A stretch of DNA of 64,000 bases. Origin: Ovis canadensis. Taxonomy: Eukaryota > Chordata > Mammalia > Artiodactyla > Bovidae. The notes beneath the pieces were generated by a model. That model was not told the origin of the DNA, did no database searches, and was given only the letters and a program-made list of their open reading frames with translations. Location of the stretch: the NCBI RefSeq assembly GCF_042477335.2, contig NC_091262.1:40459001-40523000 (forward strand), in the 5' to 3' direction. Below, piece after piece: positions 1 through 9,623 of this stretch (positions are counted from its first letter, which is position 1; each line of letters begins with the position of its first letter). The translations under genes were made by a program, and so were the position numbers.

Positions 1-28
1 GCCGGGAGGGTGTGCGCGCGCTGCGGAC
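1..28 (-). other. MESD: Start of MESD intron 1
   Basis: The minus-strand sequence after the exon starts GTCCGC, a GT donor with a non-consensus +3 to +6. The frame stays open past it, but the known protein departs from the sequence here, so intron is the better reading. Confidence 0.75.
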
Positions 29-235
29 CTCCCACTGTTCCAGAAGACGGGCCATGTCGGCGTCATTGTAGTCGCGAATATCCTTCTTCTTCTTCCGGGG
101 AAGTGGGGTGGCCTCGCCGGGTGTCTCGGCCGGGCCCTCGGCGGCGAAGGCCCTAGGCGGCAGCAGCAGGAGCAGCATCAGATCACAGGCACAGAGAAAA
201 ACCACGGCGGCGCGCGCCCAGCCGGAGGCCGCCAT
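29..235 (-). CDS. MESD: MESD coding exon 1 (LRP chaperone MESD), partial gene
   Basis: The minus strand reads 69 codons from an ATG at 235-233 (A at -3, G at +4, a strong start context). It begins MAASGWARAAVVFLC, continues as a leucine-rich signal peptide ending near AFA-A (about residue 31), and then has a PRKKKKDIRDYNDADMARLL stretch that I recognise as the N-terminus of MESD. The frame ends ...LLEQWE at a GAG|GT splice donor (GT at 28-27), so later exons, including the chaperone domain and the C-terminal ER-retention signal, lie left of the window. MESD is a known endoplasmic reticulum chaperone that folds the beta-propeller/EGF modules of LRP5, LRP6 and related receptors and so supports Wnt signalling. 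It is head-to-head with TLNRD1 about 16.5 kb away, as in other mammals. Identity rests on recognised sequence; no search was run. Confidence 0.93.
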
Positions 236-520
236 CTTCGCCGCACAGCGTCGCGCCGCCGCGTGGACCAGACTTGCGCGAGCCTGGCCCCACCCCAGGC
301 CGCCTCTTTCCTGGGCCCGCCCCTTGCCGGTGCCTGAGCGGGACACGCCTTCAGCCCCGCCTCCATGGGCTCAAGGCCACCCCCTTGGCCCCGCCTCCCA
401 GGCTTCGGTAACCTACCAGGCTCCGCCCCGTCCTATTTCCTCGGGCCCACCTCCGGAAGCCCCGCCTCCTCCGCCATTTTGGCTCCGCCCCGCAGCCTCC
501 TCCCATTGGTCCAGCATAGG
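236..520 (-). promoter_or_regulatory. MESD: MESD CpG-island promoter
   Basis: GC-rich DNA upstream of the MESD start holds repeated GC boxes (CCCCGCCTCC-type at about 355-364, 389-399 and 460-469; CTCCGCCCCG at 421-430 and 482-492). It also has an inverted CCAAT box (ATTGG at 505-509) and a YY1-like AAAATGGCGG on the minus strand (about 471-480). No TATA box is seen. This is a typical TATA-less housekeeping promoter; the transcription start is not determinable from sequence alone. Confidence 0.7.
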
Positions 521-1310
521 CTCTCTGCCTAGTGTGGTGTTCTCCTTCATTTTCTGCCAGCGGTCGACCTTTTTCTCTCTTAACGAGTAAGTCAGGTCCA
601 AAAGTTCTTTCAGAGTCTCTAAGAATCTTCCAACAGCGCCTCACGAGGCCTCACGTTTTCGCCTGTGAAATGAAGTGGAGCTGGAAGTTCTGGGAGCTCA
701 TTTGCTCCAAGAAAGCCCGTTTCACGAAGTCACACGCTTCCTCTGAGTCTCCTACAATTTCCTTTAAAAACGTCAGTGGCAGGTTACGCAGCTTTCTCAG
801 AAGAGCACAAACAGATTGGGCCCAGTGATTTGCTGCTCAGTAGAAAGAATTCAGTCCGTCTCTCAATATTACTGTGATCCCTTGAAACTGTAAAAGGTTT
901 TTTTTTTTTTTTTTTTAAATCATTACTTTTCATCTGTAAAACAACTTCAGTATTTCTTCTGATTTTAACCTCATATTGTCGGCTCTGTCTATTCCTTTTG
1001 AAGGTTGAATTATTCTGTTTGTTTCTTGCTTTAAAAGTTTCAGGCCAGAAATACTTTAAAATTCCACGGATTTTAAATAGTTGATCTGCTGGCTTAATTT
1101 TTTAATTGGATGAGAAAGACACGAATCCTTTACTGTAGCTGTAAAATATTCGACCATTGTACAAACAGTGTACACCACACCAGCCACAGTTCTGTCCCAC
1201 ACAAACCAGTTATCACTCTAGAATATTGTATACATTTTTCTGTGCATTTATAAACACCAAAGTGTCTCTGGAAACGGTTTTGTTGCATTTATATGTGTGT
1301 TTATGTCAGC
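521..1310. other. MESD upstream flank, no gene seen
   Basis: GC content falls quickly after about 540. The stretch holds a T-tract (about 899-917) and AT-rich single-copy-looking DNA. No exon or recognised repeat. Confidence 0.5.
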
Positions 1311-1510
1311 ATGGGCTTCCCTGGTGGCTCAAAGAGGGTAAAGAATCTGCAATGAAGGAGACCTGGGTTCGATCCCTGGGTCAGGAAGATCCCCTGGGAA
1401 AGGGAATGCAACCCACTCCAGTATTCTTGCTTGGAAAATCCATGGACATCAGAGCTGGGTAGGCTACAGCCCATGGGGTTGCAAAGTCGGACATGACTGA
1501 ATGACTAACA
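1311..1510 (+). mobile_element. Bov-tA SINE
   Basis: A tRNA-like head (GGGCTTCCCTGGTGGCTCA, with a GGGTTCGATCCC B-box) is joined to a Bov-A body ending in CGGACATGACTGAATGACT. Confidence 0.85.
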
Positions 1511-1639
1511 TGTGACCACACTACAAGTTGCTATGCGTATTAGCATTTTAAGGGTTTTTGACTTAGCAATATGACATGAAGTTTGACTATAGTGCAGTAG
1601 AGTATGCATTGATTTTTTAAAATAATTTTTTATATGGAC

Positions 1640-1800
1640 CATTTTTAAAGTCTTTATTGAGTCTGATACAACATTGCTTGTTTTATGCTTTGGTTTTTCA
1701 GCTGTGAGCCATGTGAGATCTCAGCTGCCTGACCAGGGTTTGAACTCTCATCCTCTGTATTGGAAGGCAAAGTCTTAACCACTGGACTGCCAAGGAAGTA
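1640..1800 (-). mobile_element. CHR-type SINE, diverged
   Basis: The reverse strand carries the CHR head (CCAGTGGTTAAGACTTTGCC) and a degraded promoter box. The A-rich end shares an unusual TTTTTAAAGTCTTTATTGA segment with the copy at 39060-39222, so the two are probably one subfamily. Confidence 0.65.
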
Positions 1801-1878
1801 TAGTATAGTACAATGTTAATAAAATATGGTATGAATATACCTGTACTTTATTTCCTTATTACCCTGTTGATGGGTGCA

Positions 1879-2108
1879 TGCTAAATCACTTCAGTCGTGT
1901 CAGTTGTGTTAGTCTCTCAGTTGTGTCTGGCTCTCTGTGACCCCATGGAATGTAGCCAGCCAGGTTCCCCTGTCCATAGAATTCTCCACGCAAGAATACT
2001 GGAGTGGCTTGTCATTTCCTCCAGGGGGTCTTCCCAACCCAGGGATCAAACCCACTTCTTTTATGTCTCCTGCATTGTCAGGCGGGTTCTTTACCACTAG
2101 CACCACCT
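1879..2108 (-). mobile_element. Bov-tA SINE
   Basis: Bov-A body (GTGACCCCATGG, GAATACTGGAGTGGCTTG) followed by a reversed tRNA head with GGTTCTTTACCACTAGCACC. The 5' part of the body is partly duplicated (two GTGT-rich starts). Confidence 0.8.
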
Positions 2109-2169
2109 CAATTTTTATACTATTACCAAAAGAAAAAAGAGCCATAATAAACCTCTTTACTTCCGCCTG

Positions 2170-2712
2170 GTGTTATGGACTACACGGTATCCTCCCAAAT
2201 TCTGTATGTGAAAGCCCTAATTCCGGTACCTGGTAATGTGACTGTTTGGATCTCTAAAGAGGGAATTAAGTTACAATGAGTTGTTGGGGGTGGTCCCTAA
2301 TCCAGTATGACCGGTATCCATGCAAAAGAAGAGATTTGGACACAGTGATATATAGAGGGATCATGTGAAGACACAGGGAGAACATGGCCATTTACAAGCC
2401 AAGGAGGGAGGCATCAGAAGAAACCAGCCCAACCTTGATCTGGGACTTGCAGCTTCCAGAACAGTGAGGAAATGAATTTCTGTTGTTTATTCTAGCAGTC
2501 CCCAACCTTTTTGGCACTAGGGACAAATTTTGTAGAAGACAATTTTTCCATGGACCAGGGGCAGGGGCAGGGGTTTTGGGATGACTCAAGTGCGTTGTAT
2601 TTATTATGCACTTTATTCCTATTAACATTACATCAGCTCCATCTCAGATCATCAGGCATTAGCTCCCAGAAGTTTGGGACCCCTGGTTTAAGCCACCTGG
2701 TCTGTGCTTTGT
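2170..2712 (+). mobile_element. ERVL-MaLR LTR (MLT1/MST-like), split by a DNA transposon
   Basis: Recognised from TGTTATGGAC, ATGTGAAGACACAGGGAGAA, CCAGAACAGTGAGG and TTTCTGTTGTTTA. The end (AAGCCACCTGGTCTGTG) resumes after a nested insertion at 2493-2685. It is a non-coding solo LTR relic, truncated on the right where a BovB fragment begins. Confidence 0.7.
2493..2685. mobile_element. hAT-like non-autonomous DNA transposon inside the LTR
   Basis: The ends are CAGTCCCCAACC and GTTTGGGACCCCTG, which form imperfect terminal inverted repeats. The flanks GTTTATTC (2485-2492) and GTTTAAGC (2686-2693) match 6 of 8, as expected for an aged 8-bp hAT target duplication. The interior is an internally deleted copy of a widespread mammalian element. 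Confidence 0.65.
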
Positions 2713-3258
2713 TGTTGTTGTTCAGTTGCTAAGTCATTTCTGACTCCATGACCCCATGGACTGCAGCACACCAGGCTTCCCTGCCCTTCACTGTCTCCTG
2801 GAGTTCACTCACACTCATGTTTATTGTGTCAGTGATGCCATCCAACCATCTCATCCTCTGTCACCCCCTTCTCCTCTCGCTCTCAATCTTTCTCAGCATC
2901 AGGGATTTTCCATTGAGTCAGCTCTTTGTATCAGGTGGCCAAAGTATTGAAGCTTCAGCATCAGTCCTCCCAATGAATACTCAGGGTATTTCCTGAGTAT
3001 ATAATCCTAATTTCCTTTAGGATTTTTTTTTAAATTATAATGACGTTTTATTTTAAATAGCCACAACATCTGACACTTCAAAAAAAGATACCACTAATAA
3101 ATAACAAAAGTGGAAATACTTATCAAAGTTAAAGCAGACATAATGTTTAGCTGAGAATCACTTCAACAGAGTAAGGCTCTAAAGATACCAGACAATGATT
3201 TCCTTTAGGATTGACTGGTTTGATCTCCTTGCTGTCCAAGGGACTCTCAAGAGTCTTA
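2713..3258 (-). mobile_element. BovB (RTE) 3'-end fragment interrupted by a retrocopy
   Basis: The reversed BovB 3' end starts at a GTTGTTGTTCAGTTGC tail. It covers ATGCCATCCAACCATCTCAT and continues after 3198 as TTGACTGGTTTGATCTCC. The reading frame is broken. The interruption at 3025-3197 is flanked by a perfect 15-bp repeat. Confidence 0.85.
3025..3197 (-). pseudogene. 5'-truncated retrocopy of an unidentified polyadenylated transcript
   Basis: The insert is bounded by perfect copies of ATTTCCTTTAGGATT (3010-3024 and 3198-3212). Read on the minus strand it ends with AATAAA (complement of 3047-3052), then 15 nt, then an A-tract (3025-3031). Those are the marks of L1-driven reverse transcription of an mRNA 3' end. 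The 170-odd bases look like 3' UTR and hold no useful frame. I do not recognise the parent gene. Confidence 0.75.
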
Positions 3259-3847
3259 TACCCTAGCAAACTAACATATCTTGCTTGGATAGATTATAGG
3301 CCACATATAAAACAAAACTGAATTTGTAAAAAAAAAATGGTTTAAATAAGACAGAGGCCTTTGTGATTATTGTTTGATTTTTCTCTCACAAAAGCAGCTG
3401 GAAACTGAGCATCTAGGGCTTGTATTTTTGTTCTTTGATCATCTGGCACCCTGTCTCTTCTCTCATCCTGCTCCCTCATACTGGTCTGTGGCTTCCATCT
3501 TCAAGGTCACAAGTTCAAGGGCAAGATGACTTTGATCCCGAGGAAGGAGGGAAGAAGAAAAGCCAAAAGGAGCACACTTTTTAATGGAGTCATCTTCCTT
3601 TAAGCAGCCTATTTGGATGTTCCACAGAGCACTTCTATTTACATCACATGGGCTGAAACCTAGCCTTCTAAGGGAGGCTATCTAGATTGTCATCCCAAAT
3701 AAAACTGGGATTTTGTCATTAAGGGAAAAGAGGAAGTGAAAGTTGAGCAGTAACTAGTTAACAATGTCTGCCTCACCTTCACACTCCTAGGACTATTGAT
3801 GTCTAAAGCTCTTCCACTTTGGGATGGCTGATACCCTGTATCTGTAT
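3259..3847. other. Intergenic stretch without a recognised feature
   Basis: Moderate-GC single-copy-looking DNA. No long frame, splice-bounded exon or clear repeat was found. Confidence 0.4.
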
Positions 3848-4012
3848 TTGTTGTTGTTTAGCTGCTCAGTTCTGTTGGACTCTTTGGGACCCCATGGACT
3901 GCAGCACGCCAGGCTTCCCTATCCTTCACCATCTCCCAGAGTTTCCCAAACTCATGTCTTTTAAGTCAGTGATGCCATCCAGCCATCTCATCCTCTGTTA
4001 CCCTCTTCTCCT
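3848..4012 (-). mobile_element. BovB 3'-end fragment
   Basis: TTGTTGTTGTTTAGCTGCTC tail followed by GGACTGCAGCACGCCAGGCT and TGATGCCATCCAGCCATCTC; truncated at CCCTCTTCTCCT. Confidence 0.8.
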
Positions 4013-4508
4013 ATGTACACGCTATGCCATTTTCTATTGTCGTTGAGCAGAAACAACTCATAAGAAAAAGTTTTTTTATTTTCTGAAATCATAGGGGAAA
4101 TGTCATAAGCCTTCTCCCCAGAGTGCACTGCTCCACCCAGTGGCTCAGCGCCTGTCCTGGTGCAGTCATGCTCACAAACATGCACAGCTGTGGTCGGTCA
4201 TGTGCTCTGCTGGGAGGGGTCACTCTGGTCATTCATTCTGCCAGCTGCTAAGTTAAGGTGTAAAAGTGCTGGGATTCCTGGTCCATTGTATCTAATGATA
4301 CAGAAAAAAAAAGTCATTTAATGTTTTACATAAGTTGTTGGGATTGTGTTAAAAAATAAAAAATCCCAGGACTAGTTTCATCTAAGGAGGAAATGAATTC
4401 AGTTTATTATCCAGAACTATGAAACATCTGGATTGATTGCATTGTCACCCATCTGATGTTTGGAACTTGATTCAGTTCAACCCTGTGAGAATGTATTTTA
4501 ACTAAGGA
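4013..4508. other. Intergenic, no feature recognised
   Basis: Mixed-composition DNA with a short T-tract near 4071 and no supportable gene. Confidence 0.35.
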
Positions 4509-4533
4509 TGTGTGTGTGTGTGTGTGTGTGTGT
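4509..4533 (+). repeat. (TG)n microsatellite
   Basis: About 12 perfect TG units directly before a reversed Bov-A body, probably grown from that SINE's tail. Confidence 0.9.
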
Positions 4534-4662
4534 CGCTCAACTGAGTCCAACTCTTTGCCACCCCACAGACTATAGCCCACCAGGCTCCTCTATCCATGGA
4601 ATTTTCCAGGCAAGAATACTGGAGTGGGTAGCCATTCCTTTCTTCAGAACTAAGGGTCTACT
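4534..4662 (-). mobile_element. Bov-tA/Bov-A body, interrupted
   Basis: Reversed Bov-A (CCACCAGGCTCCTCTATCC, GCAAGAATACTGGAGTGG), cut by a CHR SINE at AGGGTCTACT. No tRNA head follows. Confidence 0.7.
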
Positions 4663-4786
4663 TTCTTTCTTTTTTTTTTTTTCTGCCCCACCACAAGATA
4701 TGTGGAACTTCCGGGCCCAGGGATTGAACCAGCGTCCTTGGCAGTGGAAGTGCAGAGTCTTAACCACTGGACCAGCAGGAATGTCC
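4663..4786 (-). mobile_element. CHR SINE with 10-bp target duplication
   Basis: Reversed CHR head (TTAACCACTGGACCAGCAGG) with its T-tract at the left. It is flanked by AGGGTCTACT at 4653-4662 and 4787-4796. Confidence 0.85.
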
Positions 4787-4796
4787 AGGGTCTACT

Positions 4797-5188
4797 GTCA
4801 GTCAAGAACCAGATGGGCACTGATGGAAAGATGAATATGACAAGGTTCCTGCACTAAAGAGCCTGCAAACTAGCAGAGGAGATGAATAAACCACAGTAAG
4901 TATAATGCAGATTTCAGGAGGTCCTTGTTATCATATGATGATGATAATAATAGAGGGAAACTCTGATTTTGGAATTGCATCATTTGTCTGAGGTCCCACA
5001 GCTAGTGAAGTGGCAGGGAAGAACCTGAACCCTGGTCTATGGATGACCAGGTTTATCTTTCTCCCAGCATAGCACCATTTCGGTTAATCACTGAGGCACT
5101 CAGGATAGTTGAACTGGAGGCCAGATGAAAGACCCATTGAAAAGGAGTCTGGAGGCAGGAATACCCAGATGGGATAAGAATGCGAACC
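4797..5188. other. Intergenic with MIR-like remnant
   Basis: About 4985-5050 reads like the MIR core and tail (GAGGTCCCACAGCTAGTGAA, GAACCTGAACCCTGGTCT). The rest is unassigned. Confidence 0.45.
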
Positions 5189-5335
5189 TGGGGACACCCC
5201 TGGCAGTCCAGTGGTTGAGACTTCACCTTCAATGCAGGGGATGCGGGTTCAATCCCTAGTCAGGGAACTTAGATCCTACACACCCAAAACATAACACAGA
5301 AGCAACATTGTAACATATTCGATAAAGAAAAAAAG
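5189..5335 (+). mobile_element. CHR SINE
   Basis: CCCTGGCAGTCCAGTGGTTGAG head, GGGTTCAATCCCTAGTCAGG box, and an A-rich end near AAAGAAAAAAAG. Confidence 0.8.
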
Positions 5336-5614
5336 TGTGAACCTGGTCTGAGGGCATGTAGTAAGGCAGGAGAGGAGGGGCCAGAAGTGAAAGAGACTGC
5401 ATGGTCGTGGCTTAAATGAGGCCACCATTGCCCTGGGGTTTAATATTAACCTATTAGCCATGCCTCTAAGAGGTTCAGTGGCTGCAAATGGTAAAATCAA
5501 TTCTCCCACCAACTTTCCCATCTTAAGGTGGCCTTAGCTGGGCTCCTTCTGGCAAGTGTCACACTGCAACATGAGAGGGATGCCTCAGCTGGAGGGTCCA
5601 GCAAGAGTTTCTAG

Positions 5615-5615
<1 letters not shown>

Positions 5616-5654
<39 letters not shown>
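5616..5654 (+). repeat. (TA)n microsatellite
   Basis: About 39 bp of uninterrupted TA followed by a T-tract; it sits at the A-tail end of the reversed SINE that follows. Confidence 0.95.
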
Positions 5655-5662
<8 letters not shown>

Positions 5663-5935
5663 TTTTTCTTTTCACTGCACGGGGTCTTCATTTCTGTGTG
5701 CAGGCTTTCTCTAGTTGCAGCGTGTGGGCACTGCTCTTCGTTGTGGCAGGCAGGTTTCTCACTGAGGTGGCTTCTCTTGTGGCAGAACATGGACTCCAGG
5801 GACACAGACTTAGTAGTCACAGAGCACGAGCTTAGTTGTTCTGTGGCATGTGGGATCTTTCTGGACCAGGGTTGTAACCCATGTCCCCTGCGTTGGCAGG
5901 CAGATTCTTAACCCCTGAACTACCAGGCAAGTCCT
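5655..5935 (-). mobile_element. Long-form CHR SINE
   Basis: The reversed element starts with a T-tract and CACTGCACGGGGTCTTCATT. It ends with a tRNA-like head (GGCAGGCAGATTCTTAACCC, CTACCAGGCAAGTCC). At about 280 bp it is the longer CHR form. Confidence 0.75.
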
Positions 5936-6169
5936 CTAGTGATATCTGTAATCAAGCAGGGATGATATTCAAAATATTGAAAAACTGGAATGGCACAGTC
6001 ACCAGCTCATCAGAACTCAGTCCTGTGACCTGAGGGTACAGCTCAGTTCGAGAGGCTCTGTGGTGCCAAACATTAACCCTTTAAAGACTGATTCATGAGG
6101 AGTCGTGGGAAGAAGTTCCTGAGATTGGGTCTGAGGTGGAGACAGGGGAGACCATGACTGTTCTTTCTT

Positions 6170-6382
6170 TAAAAATTTAATTAATTTATTTATTTGGTTG
6201 TGCTGGGTTTTCGTTGTAGCACTCAGGATCTTCCATCTTCCTTGCAGCACGTGGGATCTTTAGTTGCAGCATACAAACTCTTAGTTTTGGTGTGCAGTAT
6301 CGAGTTCCCTGACCAGGGATGCATCCAAGCCCCTGCATTGAAAATGTGGAGTCTTAGCCACTAGACCATCCAGCAAGTCCCT
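6170..6382 (-). mobile_element. Long-form CHR SINE
   Basis: Reversed: TTATTTGGTTGTGCTGGG ... GTTCCCTGACCAGGGATGC ... GTCTTAGCCACTAGACCATC. Confidence 0.75.
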
Positions 6383-6427
6383 ATTGATTATACTTTAGTT
6401 TTGTACTTTTTAAGCCAATGCAAGAAG

Positions 6428-6556
6428 GCAATGGCAACCCACTCCAGTACTCTTGCCTGGAGAATCCCATGGACGGAGAAGCCTGGTGGGCTACAGTCCA
6501 TGGGGTCGCAAGGAGTCGGACATGACTGAGCGACTTCCCTTTCCCTTCCCTTTCCC
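6428..6556 (+). mobile_element. Bov-A monomer with (TTCCC)n tail and 28-bp flanking duplication
   Basis: GCAATGGCAACCCACTCCAG body ends CGACTTCCC followed by a CCCTTTCCCTT-type simple tail. Flanks 6400-6427 and 6557-6584 match 27 of 28 bases (TTTGTACTTTTTAAGCCAAT versus the same with one C). The last few bases may be microhomology with the element start. Confidence 0.85.
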
Positions 6557-6799
6557 TTTGTACTTTTTAACCCAATGCAAGAAGAATCATCACATATCTC
6601 CTGAGGTTTATATTTACTCACATGTAGCAATGAACCGATGATCTTCTGACAATAATTCCAGATTTCCAGGAGAGAATGTGATTGACCCAGGCTGAGGTGG
6701 GTGTCTGTTCCTGTTCACCATCATTCTTATGAAAAGGAGAGCAGGACTCATATTATTAAATCAAACACTTAAAAGTTGTGTTTTGCTAAACGCCATGAA

Positions 6800-7600
6800 A
6801 AAAACCTAAAAGGCAGACAGTAAACTGGGAGGAAAACTCCAACATGGTAGAGAGAAAAGTATCATACAATTCAGTAAGAAAAAGATGAACTTTCTGATTG
6901 AAACATGGGAAGGGAGAGGAATCATATTTTTATTTCTCCAAAATAAATAAACCTATTTGCGTATGAAAAAGCACAGCAGTGATTATCTCAGTAGATATCA
7001 AAGAAATGCAAATTCAAGTAAGACGTAATTTTTTTGCTTATTGGTAGGGCCAGAATAAAAATTAGGATAGTGTACATTGTTGGCAAGACTCAGGAAAAAA
7101 AACATTCTCATTCTCTCAAGAGGATGGAGACTTTCTGCATGAAAATTTGGTGAAATATGTCGAAATTCTTAACTACCTAATTCCACTTCCAAGAATGACT
7201 CTGAGGAAATAGACAATGAAAATAATAGAAATGGTCATAATCCACAGCACTCACTATGTGGCAGGCACTCTTCTGAACGCTGTACGTGTATTTCTTCACT
7301 TAACCACTGTTATCAATCCTATGTAACACTCTCTGTAAGATGAGAAAATAGGAGCCACCCTAAATGTTCAACCGCAGTAGGCTGAAAACTCCACATTTAC
7401 AATGCAAAACAATGCAGTCATTAAGTATGATGTCACAGATGTATATTTATTGACATTGAAGATGTTTATATTACTAAATGACAAAATGTTATAACATGGT
7501 ATTAAAATGATATGTATATGTATATATGGGGAAATAGCTGCAAATATATCATGGCTATTTCTGAGCATGGGATTTTAAGTCACATGTATTTTTTTTATTA
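6800..7600 (+). mobile_element. Old L1/HAL1-like LINE remnant with MIR-like piece
   Basis: Phrases such as AAAGAAATGCAAATTCAAGT, TACATTGTTGGCAAGACTCA and AATGCAGTCATTAAGTATGA follow the order seen in ancient L1/HAL1 3' regions. Bases 7250-7345 (GGCAGGCACTCTTCTGAACG to TAAGATGAG) look like a MIR inserted in it. Heavily diverged, no open frame. Confidence 0.5.
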
Positions 7601-8087
7601 GATATTTATTCATTTATTTGGAGAAGGCAATGGCACCCCACTCCAGTACTCTTGCCTGGAGAATCCCATGGACAGAGGAGCCTGGTGGGCTGCAGTCCAT
7701 GAGGTCGCTAAGAGTCGGACATGACTGAGCGACTTCCCTTTCATTTTTCACTTTCATGCATTGGAGAAGGAAATGGCAACCCACTCCAGGGTTCTTGCCT
7801 GGAGAATCCCAGGGGCGGGGGAGCCTGGTGGGCTGCCATCTATGGGGTCGCACAGAGTCGGATACGACTGTAGCGACTTAGCAGCAGCATTCATTTATTT
7901 ATTTGGCTGCACCAGGTCTTAGTTGGGGCATGCAGAATCTTGTACTTGTGGCATGCAGGATGTTTAGTTGTAGCATGTGGTATATCATTGTGGCATATGG
8001 AATCTAGTTCCCTGACTAAGGATTGAACTCGGGCCCTCTGCAGTGGGAGCTCGGACTCTTAGCTACTGGACCACCAGGAAAGTTCTA
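7590..8087 (-). mobile_element. CHR SINE split by BOV-A2
   Basis: The T-rich end (7590-7619) continues after 7888 as TTTATTTGGCTGCACCAGGTC and ends with the head CTACTGGACCACCAGGAAAG. ATTCATTTATTT occurs at both edges of the insertion. Confidence 0.75.
7620..7887 (+). mobile_element. BOV-A2 dimeric SINE
   Basis: Two Bov-A monomers (GAGAAGGCAATGGCACCCCA; GAGAAGGAAATGGCAACCCA) are joined by CACTTTCATGCATTG and end GCGACTTAGCAGCAGCA. It is inserted in the CHR SINE around it. Confidence 0.9.
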
Positions 8088-8114
8088 TAATTAGTTGTAT
8101 TTTAAGAGGCGGGA

Positions 8115-8328
8115 AAGTGAAAGTGTCAGTTGCTCAGTCATGTTCGACTCTTTGCGACCCTATGGACTTTAGCCCGCCAGGCTCCTTTGTCTGTGAGATT
8201 CTCCAGGCAAGAATACGGGAGTGGGTTGCCATTCCCTTCTCCAGAGGATCTTCCTGACCCAGCAGGTGAACCCAGGTCTCCCACATTGCAGGTAGACTCT
8301 TTACCAGCTGAGCCACTAGGGAAGCCCA
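8115..8328 (-). mobile_element. Bov-tA SINE
   Basis: GTTGCTCAGTCATGTTCGAC body start; reversed tRNA head ends CTGAGCCACTAGGGAAGCCC. Confidence 0.9.
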
Positions 8329-9165
8329 AAAGGGGTAGGGGATGCACATAAAGGCACTGATGCTTCCCAAATACTGAAAAGTCTAAGCAAAAATTCTCAG
8401 AATAATACACTTAATTAAAATTATCTATAATACTGCAGTTGCCCTGAAAATTAGGGAAGTGATTTGAATTCATCTCCTAAGAGGAAAAGGTATGAATTTT
8501 ATCTGTGTTATATGAAACATCTCCTATACTTTGCAGCACACATAGAGGCAATTATGTTTAGAGAACTTACAGTCTCTCCAAAGAACTCGTTTCCTGGACT
8601 CTCCAAGACAAGTTGTAAGGGAAGTGGGCTGAACACACCTGCTAAGCAAAGGCCTAGCATTCAATCCAAGAGCTGTGAGCTGTAGATCATGATTACACAC
8701 AGGCCAAGCCCCTCTGTGGGTTTCTGAAGGTCCATAACTTTCTGTCCATTACTCAGTAAGAGCTGTGGGCAACAGGATGTTGGTTCATGGAAAGGAGGAC
8801 CTTCTTGCAGGGAACTGCAAATGAATTCATTAAATTATTTATTGATGACTACGCAGTGCACTGGTGGCTGGTGAGAACAGTATCATCAGTATTTTGGAAG
8901 CATCAGTGCATTTCTGTGCATCCTCTACCCCTTTAAAAATGCAATTGATTATAGGACTTCCCTGGCAGTCCAGTGTCACAGAGATACACAGATCAAGTCC
9001 TGTCTTTAAAGGGATGACAGGGTGGTAGGGAAAGTTATGTAGACAGTTACAAATACACTATGCTAATGGCCAGGCACAGAGCACAGGAGGTACAAGGGGG
9101 CAGAAATGCTTGAGTCTGTCTGGGGGTCATGGAGGCTCCATGTAAAGGAGCAATAAAGCTAGTCA
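8329..9165. other. Intergenic, one truncated CHR head
   Basis: Only GGACTTCCCTGGCAGTCCAG at about 8957-8976 resembles a CHR head; it stops before the promoter box. No gene seen. Confidence 0.4.
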
Positions 9166-9376
9166 TTCTGTGCATGCAGGCTTAGTCTGTCCGACTCTGC
9201 AACCCCATGGACTGTACCCTGCCAGGCTCCATGGAATTCTCCAGGCAAGACTACTGGAGTAGGTTGCCATGCCCTCCTCCAGGGGATCTTACCCACCCAT
9301 GGATTAAACCCGAGTCTCCAGCGTCTCTTGCCCTTGCAGGCAGATTCTTTTACTGCTGAACCACCAGGGAAGCCCG
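9166..9376 (-). mobile_element. Bov-tA SINE
   Basis: Body CTGCAACCCCATGGACTGTA; head AACCACCAGGGAAGCCC. Confidence 0.85.
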
Positions 9377-9397
9377 ATAGCCAAGTATTAATATTAC

Positions 9398-9607
9398 AAG
9401 TAAGTGAAGTCGCTCAGTTGTGTCCGACTCTTTGCGACCCCATGGACTGTAGCCTACCAGGCTCCTCTGTCCCTGGGACTTTCCAGGCAATAGTACTGGA
9501 GTGGATTGCCATTTCCTTCTCCAGCGGATCTTCCCGATCCAGGGATCGAACCCGGGTCTCCCACATTGTAGACAGATGCTTTACCGTCTGAGCCACCAGG
9601 GAAGTCT
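9398..9607 (-). mobile_element. Bov-tA SINE, well preserved
   Basis: Close to consensus: GAAGTCGCTCAGTTGTGTCC to GTCTGAGCCACCAGGGAAGT, with an intact GGATCGAACCCGGG box. It ends 16 bp before the large palindrome. Confidence 0.9.
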
Positions 9608-9623
9608 TAATTAATATTATTAT

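Noticed and set aside
108-590. 160-codon plus-strand frame at the left edge
   Set aside because: Antisense to MESD exon 1 and its promoter; low-complexity Pro/Ala peptide.
9541-9606. tRNA gene suggested by intact GGTTCGA-type boxes in SINEs
   Set aside because: The heads cannot form a full cloverleaf with an acceptor stem and are fused to Bov-A bodies; the same applies to all Bov-tA and CHR copies.
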